From Acidimicrobiia bacterium (GTDB lineage Bacteria > Actinomycetota > Acidimicrobiia > Acidimicrobiales > SZUA-35): a stretch of DNA of 8,671 bases. The notes below the pieces were generated by a model. The model had not been told where the DNA came from. It saw only the letters and a list, made by a program, of their open reading frames with translations, and did no database searches. Each line of letters opens with the position of its first letter. The stretch's first letter is position 1. Location of the stretch: NCBI GenBank assembly GCA_029857855.1, contig JAOUGG010000077.1, forward strand, positions 1 through 8,671. Direction: 5' to 3'. Shown here piece after piece: positions 1-5,554 of the stretch. The translations under genes were made by a program, and so were the position numbers.

Positions 1-1
1 T

Positions 2-100
2 TTCTTCGCCGTCGGTGTCGATCTCGTCGTGTGGTCGATGCGAGGTCCGGTCGAGGCCGGACGCATCGAACCGCTGGCCGCGGCCCTCGCCGCCGTCTGA
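2..100 (+). CDS. C-terminal fragment of an upstream gene, function uncertain
   Basis: An open frame enters from the left edge and stops at TGA 98-100, giving 32 residues that begin FFAVGVDLVVWSMRG and end in an alanine-rich helix-like tail. Codon use is typical of the window (almost all third positions G or C). The stretch 'AVGVDLVVW' followed by a terminal helix vaguely resembles the end of HpcH/HpaI-type aldolases, in which a strand carrying a GxD motif precedes the last helix, but the fragment is too short to name the protein. Its stop lies 27 bp from the stop of the converging minus-strand gene. Confidence is for the presence of a coding tail, not for the aldolase suggestion. Confidence 0.6.
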   Translation, partial: FFAVGVDLVVWSMRGPVEAGRIEPLAAALAAV

Positions 101-127
101 TCGAATCGTCCGTTCAAGTCCGGCGTC

Positions 128-574
128 TCAACCGGCGGGGGCCGGTTTCACGAAGAACCGCACCCGCCAGTCGGGGCGGCTCTCGTCGTTGATCATCAGC
201 GAGAAGGCATAACTGCGGCCGCCGGACAAGCGGAACGGCGACAGGTTGATGGCGAGCGAGACCCCGAGCGGTGAACCGGGTTGCAGCCCGGCCGGTCGAC
301 CGGCCTCGAAACGGCCCCGCATCAGGACCGGTTTCTCGTTGACGACGACCGGCTGGCCATCCTCGTCGATGAGTTCGATCTGCCAATCGTGGGCGATGTT
401 GGCCCGATCCCACGGCACCGTGATCTGGAGGGCGATGGCCAGCGGCTGCGGTTTCGGGCCGATCGAGGCCAGACCGCCGCCGAGCACGAAGAGCTTGCCC
501 CCGGCCACCTGGGCGGCGTCGCACAACAACATGTCGACCGTCAATCCGCTGCGTGAGAGGAATTCGTTGTCCAT
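128..574 (-). CDS. Small conserved-type protein of unknown function (DUF6941-like)
   Basis: The 148-residue product starts MDNEFLSRSGLTVDMLLCDAA and ends FFVKPAPAG. The start at 572-574 was chosen over the longer frame because GGAG sits 4 bases upstream of this ATG, and the extra upstream residues are arginine-rich and would be read from the repeat region. The segment 'MLLCDAAQVAGGKLFVLGGG' (about residues 15-34), followed by 'VPWDRAN' and 'ELIDEDGQPV', resembles from memory a family of uncharacterised actinobacterial proteins (DUF6941-type) with alternating beta strands. There is no signal peptide, membrane segment or recognisable catalytic motif, so it is probably cytoplasmic. It is transcribed divergently from the RND transporter and converges on the left-edge gene. 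The family assignment is recognition of a pattern, not a search result; the coding call is much firmer than the name. Confidence 0.8.
   Translation of the reverse strand: MDNEFLSRSGLTVDMLLCDAAQVAGGKLFVLGGGLASIGPKPQPLAIALQITVPWDRANIAHDWQIELIDEDGQPVVVNEKPVLMRGRFEAGRPAGLQPGSPLGVSLAINLSPFRLSGGRSYAFSLMINDESRPDWRVRFFVKPAPAG
130..147. terminator. Possible bidirectional hairpin between convergent genes
   Basis: AACCGGC (130-136) pairs perfectly with GCCGGTT (141-147) around a GGGG loop. On the plus strand it begins 30 bp after the stop of the left-edge gene. On the minus strand it lies within the last codons and stop of the converging gene. No T-run follows on either strand, so a terminator role rests on position and stem strength only. 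Confidence 0.25.
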
Positions 575-623
575 GGATCTCCGTTGTCCGGTCGCCTTCC
601 GCCTGTCAACGTAGCGCCAAGTT

Positions 624-635
624 CGAGACGTCTCG
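624..635. promoter_or_regulatory. 12-bp perfect palindrome, possible operator
   Basis: CGAGACGTCTCG is a perfect 12-bp palindrome 50 bp upstream of the start of the minus-strand gene. Palindromes of this size between divergent genes are typical binding sites for dimeric repressors (for example TetR- or GntR-type), but no regulator gene lies in the window and the site could be chance in GC-rich DNA. Confidence 0.3.
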
Positions 636-646
636 GTAACTGTTTC

Positions 647-735
647 CAGAACTTTGTGCCTCCGACGACCCAGCAACCGCAACTTTGGTCGGTCTACGAC
701 CCCCCGAAGGGGTCGTGGTGGGCGCAAAGTTCTGC
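647..735. repeat. Triple bipartite repeat AACTTTG-N8-ACGACCC, forming a large hairpin
   Basis: The motif occurs three times with identical internal spacing. Copy A is AACTTTG 650-656 plus ACGACCC 665-671. Copy B is AACTTTG 681-687 plus ACGACCCC 696-703. Copy C is inverted, GGGGTCGT 709-716 plus CAAAGTT 725-731. A and B are 31 bp apart in direct orientation. B and C face each other: ACGACCCC (696-703) and GGGGTCGT (709-716) form a perfect 8-bp stem with a CCGAA loop, and AACTTTG/CAAAGTT extends it beyond an unmatched 8-bp section. Copies A (647-671) and C (710-734) are also inverted repeats matching at 21 of 25 positions. The arrangement suits either a REP-like dispersed palindromic element or a cluster of operator half-sites between divergent promoters. 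Confidence 0.8.
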
Positions 736-758
736 AGGTGGGGCGGATCCGGCGGCAG

Positions 759-787
759 TCGACAGCCGCGCTGGAAATCGGGCTAAT
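759..787 (+). promoter_or_regulatory. Candidate promoter of the RND transporter gene
   Basis: TCGACA (759-764, five of six matches to TTGACA) is followed after 17 bp by GCTAAT (782-787, four of six to TATAAT). An overlapping TAATGT at 784-789 fits the TANNNT form common in actinobacteria. Transcription would begin only a few bases before, or at, the ATG at 799, and no proper Shine-Dalgarno sequence is present (only AGG touching the start), so a leaderless or nearly leaderless message is likely. Confidence 0.35.
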
Positions 788-798
788 GTCCCACCAGG

Positions 799-3456
799 AT
801 GCTTCGCCGAATCGTCGCCTTCTTCGCCGCCGCCACGCCGCTGACCGGCGCCCTCTGGGTTCTGTTCGTCGGATTTGGAACCTTGGCTTTCACCACCCTG
901 CTGCCGAGGGAGGGCTTTCCGTCGGTGGCCGTGCCGATCACCGTGGCGCGGGCGACCTACTTCGTCGACGACCCCGAGCTCGTCGACGCGGAACTGGCGC
1001 AGCCCATCGTCGCCGCGCTTCTCGAACGCCCTGAGGTCGAGAGCGTCGACAGCACAGCCGGCGCCAACTTCGTCACCGTTGTCGCCTCACTGGCCGACGA
1101 CCAGACGTCTGAACAGGGAGCCGAGATCATCGAAGCCGAAGTCGCTGGGCTCGACCTCCCACCCGAGGCCGACGTCACCACGCAGGCCCTCGACGTGGCC
1201 AAGTTCTTCGACCGGTTCGACCTGCTGGTCGGCGTGTACGGACCGGACGGCGCCGACGCGGCATCACTCGAATCCGCAGCCGGGTCGCTGCTCGAGCTCC
1301 TCGAATCACAGCCGGAGGTGGCCGAGGCCGAGGTCCTTGATCTACTCCAGTCGGGCGTCAACCCGGCCACCGGCTCCGAGGTCATCAACCAGACTCGCTT
1401 CAACCAGATCACGACGTCGCCGGCCGTCGCCGACGGGCCGCCCGGCGGGTTCCGCTCGTCGATCGCCGTTGGCGTCGTCGCGGCGGACGGGACCGACGCC
1501 CTCGCCATCCGCGACGGCGTCGACCGAGCCCTCGGCTCACCGGATCTCGACCGCCTCCTGCCGGACGGCTACCAGGCCGTGGTGGCCGTCGACTTCGCCA
1601 CCGCGATCCGGCAACAGATCGCCTCGCTGCAGGGCAACGTGCTCACCGGGCTGATCGCCGTGACAATCATCGCGCTGCTGCTGATCTCCTGGCGATCGTC
1701 GATCATCACCGCCCTGTTCATCGGAACGGTGCTGGCCACCGCCTTCGGCGTGCTGTACCTGTTCGGCATCTCCCTCAACACCATCTCTTTGTTCGGGATG
1801 ATCCTCGCCCTTGGCTTGTTCGTCGACGATGCCATCGTCATAACCGAGGCCATCGAGACGTTCCGGGAGGAGGGGTCCGATCCGATCGATGTCATCCGCC
1901 ACGCCATACGGCGGGTCGGGGCGGCCAGCATCTCCGGCACGCTGACCACGGTGTTGGTGTTCGCTCCGATGCTGGCGATCTCCGGCATTCTCGGTGACTT
2001 CATCCGGATCCTGCCGATTTCGGTCATCATCGCCCTCGTCACGTCGCTCACGCTGTCGCTACTGTTCATCCCGATTGCTTCCCGGTTCCTCGTGCTCTCG
2101 GCCCCGAGGTCCCGGGCCGTGCTCGGTCGGGCCGAGGAGTGGCTGGCCGACGAGATCGGTTCGGCCGCCGATGTCCGCGGTCGGCGGGGTCTCGCCATCG
2201 CCGCCGGCGCCGTCGGGCTGAGTGTGGTCTCACTGATCATCGCCGTGTTCGGCTTCCTGCCCCGTGTCGGCTTCGACATCTTCCCTGCGGTCGAGGATTC
2301 GATCGAGATCTCCGGCGAATACACGTTCCCGCCGGGCACCACCATCGAGCAGGCCGAACGGTGGACCTCGGCGATCAATGCGGATGTCCGGGCCGCGCTG
2401 GGCGACAATTTGACGTCGGGCAACACCTACGTCGGCAACGCCGGTCGGGCCCGGTCACAGTTCAACCTGACCGACATCGGATCCCGGCCCCCGGCCCCTG
2501 ATCTGATCGCCGAACGGCTGGAGCCGCTGGCGGCCGATCACGAGCCGGTCCAATTGGTCTTCAATCAGGTGTCGGCCGGTCCCCCCGAGGCGTTGTTCCC
2601 GTTCCGGGTCCAGGTCAACGGCGAGGAGGCGGATGTCTTGGCCGTGGCGGCGCGGCGCATCGCGGATGACTTCGACGGGTCGGTGATCGAGCGGGCGAAC
2701 GGCACGACGTTCACCGTGCTCGAGACCAAGGTGGTGTCGACCGATGTGGTGGCGCGGCGGGACGGTCGCCGGTACGTCGAGGTCCAGGCCCGATTCGACG
2801 CCGACGACATAACCACGACGACCGCCGAGACCCGCAGCCTGCTCGAGGACCGCTACGGCCCCGGCGCCCTGGCCGCACTCGGCCTGGCCGACGATGCCCT
2901 CCAGTTCGACTTCGGTATCGAGAGCGACAACCAGGAGTCGTTCGCCTCGATGGGACCGGCGTTCGTGTTCGCCCTTTTGGCCATGATGGTGTTGCTGATC
3001 ATCCAGTTCCGGTCGACCGTGCAATGGCTGCTGGTCTTCCTGGCCATTCCGTTCAGCCTGTTCGGCGTGTTCGGCGGGCTGTTGCTGACCGACAACGAAC
3101 TCAGCTTCTTCGTGATGCTCGGTCTGCTCGGCCTCATCGGTATTGCGGTGAACAACACGATCCTCCTGACCGATTTCGCCAATCAGGAGCGACGGGCGGG
3201 GGCCGATCGTCGCACGGCGATCTCCACTGCGGTGCGCCGCCGCTTCCGGCCGCTCGTCGCCACCACCCTCACCACCGTGGCCGGCGTTGCACCGCTGACC
3301 CTCTCCGACCCGTTCTGGGAGCCGCTCGGGGCGACGATCATCTTCGGCCTGCTCTCGAGCACGATCCTGGTTCTGCTGGCCTTCCCGTACTACTACCTGG
3401 CGATGGAACGGGTGCGCGACCGCTTCGTCACGCCGTGGCGACGATCGATCGGCTAG
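799..3456 (+). CDS. Compact RND-superfamily efflux permease
   Basis: This 885-residue inner-membrane protein resembles AcrB-type proton-driven exporters. It has the twofold RND layout: TM1 at about 14-35 ending in LPREGFP, a first extracytoplasmic domain (about 36-280), TM2-TM6 (about 282-428), TM7 (about 466-488), a second extracytoplasmic domain (about 489-715) and TM8-TM12 (about 718-868). The TM4 motif GLFVDDAIVITEAIE carries D343 and D344, matching the proton-relay Asp pair of AcrB (D407/D408). In TM10 the motif is GIAVNNTILLTDF, so N785 stands where AcrB has Lys940, a substitution common in other RND branches. The protein is shorter than the usual 1000-1050 residues; both extracytoplasmic domains are near 230-245 residues, suggesting reduced docking subdomains. 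No membrane-fusion or outer-membrane partner is adjacent. The substrate cannot be read from sequence. The start is the first ATG, directly ahead of TM1. Confidence 0.93.
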   Translation: MLRRIVAFFAAATPLTGALWVLFVGFGTLAFTTLLPREGFPSVAVPITVARATYFVDDPELVDAELAQPIVAALLERPEVESVDSTAGANFVTVVASLADDQTSEQGAEIIEAEVAGLDLPPEADVTTQALDVAKFFDRFDLLVGVYGPDGADAASLESAAGSLLELLESQPEVAEAEVLDLLQSGVNPATGSEVINQTRFNQITTSPAVADGPPGGFRSSIAVGVVAADGTDALAIRDGVDRALGSPDLDRLLPDGYQAVVAVDFATAIRQQIASLQGNVLTGLIAVTIIALLLISWRSSIITALFIGTVLATAFGVLYLFGISLNTISLFGMILALGLFVDDAIVITEAIETFREEGSDPIDVIRHAIRRVGAASISGTLTTVLVFAPMLAISGILGDFIRILPISVIIALVTSLTLSLLFIPIASRFLVLSAPRSRAVLGRAEEWLADEIGSAADVRGRRGLAIAAGAVGLSVVSLIIAVFGFLPRVGFDIFPAVEDSIEISGEYTFPPGTTIEQAERWTSAINADVRAALGDNLTSGNTYVGNAGRARSQFNLTDIGSRPPAPDLIAERLEPLAADHEPVQLVFNQVSAGPPEALFPFRVQVNGEEADVLAVAARRIADDFDGSVIERANGTTFTVLETKVVSTDVVARRDGRRYVEVQARFDADDITTTTAETRSLLEDRYGPGALAALGLADDALQFDFGIESDNQESFASMGPAFVFALLAMMVLLIIQFRSTVQWLLVFLAIPFSLFGVFGGLLLTDNELSFFVMLGLLGLIGIAVNNTILLTDFANQERRAGADRRTAISTAVRRRFRPLVATTLTTVAGVAPLTLSDPFWEPLGATIIFGLLSSTILVLLAFPYYYLAMERVRDRFVTPWRRSIG

Positions 3457-3650
3457 GTCGCGGTCGTGCTCCGTCGTCGGTGGCGTTCCGCGCGTCTACC
3501 GCGTCGTCAGCGACGCGGGATACGCGCACAACGGTGAAGGAGGGCAGGCCCGAACCTCTGGTTCTCACCTCGTTCAGCCCGGCTCGGAGATTGAGATGGT
3601 TCTGTAACGGAAAAAGTGAACGAAATCGGCGGCTCGATCGTCTAGTAACC
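3457..3650. other. Spacer between the RND gene and the small orphan gene
   Basis: Apart from the hairpin at 3490-3527 this spacer holds a small GAACC/GGTTC stem and a TTGAGA hexamer (3591-3596) with no good -10 box 17 bp on. The last 60 bp are less GC-rich than the genes around them, as a promoter would be, but I cannot point to a convincing one. Confidence 0.5.
3490..3527 (+). terminator. Strong hairpin after the RND gene
   Basis: CCGCGTCG (3499-3506) pairs perfectly with CGACGCGG (3511-3518) around a TCAG loop, and beyond a 3-by-3 interior loop GCGCGT (3490-3495) pairs with ACGCGC (3522-3527). It begins 34 bp after the transporter stop. No T-run follows, which is common for actinobacterial terminators, so termination is likely but not certain. 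Confidence 0.5.
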
Positions 3651-3962
3651 ATGAGACCAACCGACCTCGATGAGCGTCGCAGGGTTCGGGTGCAGTATGT
3701 TCCCCGAGGCTTTGGACTGGCGCTGACGATTTCCGACGACACCAAAGCCGATGATCCGTCGGCCGAACGGCAGGCAGCGGCCAACGATGTCAGGATCGAC
3801 GACGCCGATCTCGACCTCACCGACATCGAAACCAACGACGGCTACCTCACCGTGATCGCGTCCGGCGTGACCACCCTCGAGTTCCGCCGCCCCGACGGCG
3901 GGTCGTCGCTGCTGATCTGGGACGAATCCGAGGTGGCCTGGGACTCACTGCGGGCCGGCTGA
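3651..3962 (+). CDS. Small acidic hypothetical protein
   Basis: This 103-residue product (MRPTDLDERRRVRVQYVPRG... to ...AWDSLRAG) is not recognised. It has a basic start, an aspartate-rich middle (about residues 29-62, with 'DDADLDLTDIE'), and an ending that alternates hydrophobic and polar residues as a small beta fold would. There is no signal peptide, membrane segment or cysteine. The frame is open far upstream through shadow sequence in the transporter gene, so the start is a judgement: ATG 3651 follows the intergenic hairpin and precedes typical codon use. No clear ribosome site is present, and the first third has a somewhat lower third-position GC than its neighbours. A hairpin right after the stop fits an independent unit between the transporter and the kynurenine cluster. 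It could be a lineage-specific orphan. Confidence 0.55.
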   Translation: MRPTDLDERRRVRVQYVPRGFGLALTISDDTKADDPSAERQAAANDVRIDDADLDLTDIETNDGYLTVIASGVTTLEFRRPDGGSSLLIWDESEVAWDSLRAG

Positions 3963-3964
3963 CC

Positions 3965-3982
3965 GGGCCGCCTGACCGGCCC
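3965..3982 (+). terminator. Possible terminator hairpin after the orphan gene
   Basis: GGGCCG (3965-3970) pairs perfectly with CGGCCC (3977-3982) around a 6-base loop, starting 2 bases after the orphan's stop codon. There is no T-run. Its position just behind the stop and ahead of a new promoter makes a terminator plausible. Confidence 0.35.
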
Positions 3983-4085
3983 TCGGCATCGGCGGATCCG
4001 TCGGCCGCATCGCTGCAATGACCTGCCGGCGCGATCGGGGCGATCGGTCGACAAGAATCCTTCGCCGCAGCCGACAACCGTGACC

Positions 4086-4091
4086 TAGTCT
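4086..4091 (+). promoter_or_regulatory. -10 element for leaderless start of the kynurenine cluster
   Basis: TAGTCT matches the actinobacterial -10 pattern TANNNT and ends 6 bases before ATG 4098, the spacing expected when transcription begins at the A of the start codon. No Shine-Dalgarno sequence lies before the ATG, which agrees with a leaderless message. No strong -35 box is seen. Confidence 0.5.
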
Positions 4092-4097
4092 TTGGCC

Positions 4098-4913
4098 ATG
4101 ACAACAGGTCCCCTGCGGTTGGGTGGCGTTCCCGAACACTTCAACCTGCCCTGGCGCCTCGCCCTCGAGTCGGACACGCTCGCCGACCTCGATCTCGCCT
4201 GGACCGATCAACCCGGTGGGACCGGCCAGATGCTGACCCGTCTCGCGGAGGCCGAACTCGACATCGTCAGCATCCTCACCGAGGGCACAGTTCGCGAGAT
4301 CGCCAAAGGGCTTCCGGCCACCATCGTGCAGGTCTACGTCGAGTCCCCGCTCCAGTGGGGGGTTTTCGTGCCCGGTCCCTCGGCACTGACCTCGGAGGCC
4401 GAACTCGACGGAGCCCGGATCGCCATCTCCCGATTCGGGTCCGGTTCCCACCTCATGGCCTACATCCACGCCGAACGCATGGGCTGGTCGATCGATCCGG
4501 ACCAGTTCGTCCTCGTCAAGAACCTCGATGGGGCGATCGCCGCCTTCGCCGCGGGTGAGGCCGATCTGTTCCTCTGGGACCGGTTCATGACGAGCCCGCT
4601 GGTGGCCGACGGTCGGTTCCGGCAGCTGGGCGTGCAGGAAACGCCGTGGCCGTCGTTCGTGATCGCGGTCCGCAACGACACGCTGACCGGTCGGACGACC
4701 GAGGTCGGCCGTGTGGTCGACGCCGTCATCGCCGAGGCCCGAGCACTCATGGTGCGTGACGACGGTCCCGAGCTGGTCGCCGAACGCTACGGCATCAGCC
4801 TCGACCAGGCCAAGGGATGGTTCGCCTCCACCACGTTCGCCCCCCGACAGGCCATGGAGCCCGACATCGCCGTCGAGGTCTTGGCTACGCTGGAACGGTC
4901 AGGTTTGACCTGA
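4098..4913 (+). CDS. Ca3427-like periplasmic-binding-fold protein without signal peptide
   Basis: This 271-residue protein has the fold of ABC-transporter solute-binding proteins of the nitrate/sulfonate/thiamine-precursor type (NMT1/SsuA class). The closest remembered match is the Candida albicans Ca3427 group: PEHFNLPWRLA near the start, GGTGQMLTRLAEAELDI (about 40-56), a YVESPLQWGVFV segment (about 80-91), ISRFGSGSHLMAYIHAE (about 113-129) and LFLWDRF...TPWPSFVIAV (about 155-196). It starts directly with the first beta strand and has no signal peptide or lipobox, so it should stay in the cytoplasm, and no permease or ATPase gene is adjacent. That suggests ligand binding or an enzymatic role rather than uptake. 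The next gene is 70 bp downstream without a clear promoter, so it probably heads the kynurenine transcript. ATG 4098 was preferred to TTG 4092 because of the leaderless -10 spacing. The ligand is unknown. Confidence 0.85.
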   Translation: MTTGPLRLGGVPEHFNLPWRLALESDTLADLDLAWTDQPGGTGQMLTRLAEAELDIVSILTEGTVREIAKGLPATIVQVYVESPLQWGVFVPGPSALTSEAELDGARIAISRFGSGSHLMAYIHAERMGWSIDPDQFVLVKNLDGAIAAFAAGEADLFLWDRFMTSPLVADGRFRQLGVQETPWPSFVIAVRNDTLTGRTTEVGRVVDAVIAEARALMVRDDGPELVAERYGISLDQAKGWFASTTFAPRQAMEPDIAVEVLATLERSGLT

Positions 4914-4970
4914 TCGCCGGGCGGAAACCTCCGGTCGGCAACCGTTCGACAACCGGTCTCGAAACCGGGC

Positions 4971-4977
4971 AAAGGAG
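4971..4977 (+). promoter_or_regulatory. Strong ribosome binding site fixing a GTG start
   Basis: AAAGGAG ends 6 bases before GTG 4984 and decides the start of the dioxygenase gene. The spacer ahead of it (4914-4970) carries short repeats of AACCG and a CCGGT/ACCGG mini-stem, but no recognisable riboswitch or -10 box. Confidence 0.8.
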
Positions 4978-4983
4978 CAGGCC

Positions 4984-5511
4984 GTGGGCTACGTACCGCC
5001 CTTCAACTTCCAGAAATGGATCGACGAGCACGCGGACGAGTTGAAACCCCCGGTCGCCAACAAGCAGATCTGGCCCGGGACCGACATGATCGTCATGGTC
5101 GTGGGCGGCGGCAACGTCCGGACCGACTACCACGACGACCCCCGCGAGGAGTTCTTCTACCAGCTCAAAGGCGACATGATCCTGAGGGTTCGCGAACCGG
5201 GTGAAATGCCGACCGACCTCCACATCCGCGAAGGGGAGGTGTTCCTTCTCCCATCGCATCTGCGGCACTCACCCCAACGCCCCGATCGGGACTCGATCGG
5301 CCTCGTGGTCGAATACGCCCGCTCGGAGGGCGAACTCGACGGCTTCGAATGGTACTGCCCGAACTGCAACAATCTCCTCCACCGGGTCGAGGTGCAGATG
5401 AAGCAGATCGACAAGGATCTGCCGCCGCTGTTCGAGGCCTTCTACGCCGACCTCGACGCCCGGACCTGCGACAACTGTGGCACCGTTCATCCAGCCCCGG
5501 GCGACGAGTAG
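4984..5511 (+). CDS. nbaC: 3-hydroxyanthranilate 3,4-dioxygenase
   Basis: This cytosolic iron-dependent cupin opens the ring of 3-hydroxyanthranilate to 2-amino-3-carboxymuconate semialdehyde. At 175 residues it has the usual bacterial length. Iron ligands are H50, E56 (YHDDPREEFFYQ) and H95 (RHSPQR); R46, R99 and E110 match the substrate and catalytic residues of the Cupriavidus metallidurans enzyme, as recalled. The C-terminal rubredoxin-like metal site typical of bacterial forms is intact, with C125/C128 (CPNC) and C162/C165 (CDNC). Translation starts at GTG 4984, supported by AAAGGAG at 4971-4977, six bases upstream, the best ribosome site in the window. It lies 70 bp after the binding-fold gene and 43 bp before kynureninase. 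It catalyses the last of the kynurenine steps encoded here. Confidence 0.97.
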   Translation: MGYVPPFNFQKWIDEHADELKPPVANKQIWPGTDMIVMVVGGGNVRTDYHDDPREEFFYQLKGDMILRVREPGEMPTDLHIREGEVFLLPSHLRHSPQRPDRDSIGLVVEYARSEGELDGFEWYCPNCNNLLHRVEVQMKQIDKDLPPLFEAFYADLDARTCDNCGTVHPAPGDE

Positions 5512-5526
5512 CGAGCCGCGACGGGC

Positions 5527-5532
5527 TAGGCT
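5527..5532 (+). promoter_or_regulatory. Possible internal -10 element before kynureninase
   Basis: TAGGCT fits TANNNT, and a start site about 7 bases on would give a very short leader before ATG 5555 or a leaderless message beginning near GTG 5542. No -35 box is visible. It lies in the 43-bp gap between the dioxygenase and kynureninase genes, so kynureninase, the monooxygenase and tryptophan dioxygenase could have their own promoter. Confidence 0.3.
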
Positions 5533-5554
5533 CCGCTCATTGTGAGCAACGTCT

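Larger units (their letters stand above)
575..798. other. Divergent intergenic region
   Basis: This 224-bp stretch separates the minus-strand small gene from the plus-strand transporter and must hold the start signals for both. It contains a 12-bp palindrome (624-635), three copies of a bipartite motif (650-731) and a candidate promoter just before the transporter (759-787). A TTGACA-like hexamer can be read on the minus strand (plus 604-609), but no good -10 box lies at the right distance. Short reading frames cross the region, but none has a ribosome site or window-like codon use, so I call no gene here. Confidence 0.7.

Noticed and set aside
575..727. 51-residue N-terminal extension of the minus-strand small gene
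   Set aside because: The extension is arginine-rich and would run through the palindrome and part of the triple repeat; the ATG at 572-574 has a proper GGAG site.
1569..2426. Minus-strand open frame of 285 codons inside the RND gene
   Set aside because: It lies antisense to a clear membrane transporter, has no ribosome site, and its product is Ser/Arg/Met-rich in the way produced by reading GC-rich codons in reverse. It is a shadow frame.
3024..3650. Upstream extension of the orphan gene's frame into the RND gene
   Set aside because: The frame is open by chance through GC-rich sequence; the stretch is Arg/Pro-rich, overlaps a real transporter and lacks a good start.
4032..4046. Two CGATCG palindromes separated by GGG before the kynurenine cluster
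   Set aside because: GATCG-type hexamers are common throughout this sequence, so two close copies are weak evidence for an operator.
4914..4970. Possible riboswitch or attenuator ahead of nbaC
   Set aside because: Only short AACCG repeats and a 5-bp stem are present in 57 bp; no leader peptide with Trp codons and no known aptamer pattern could be found.
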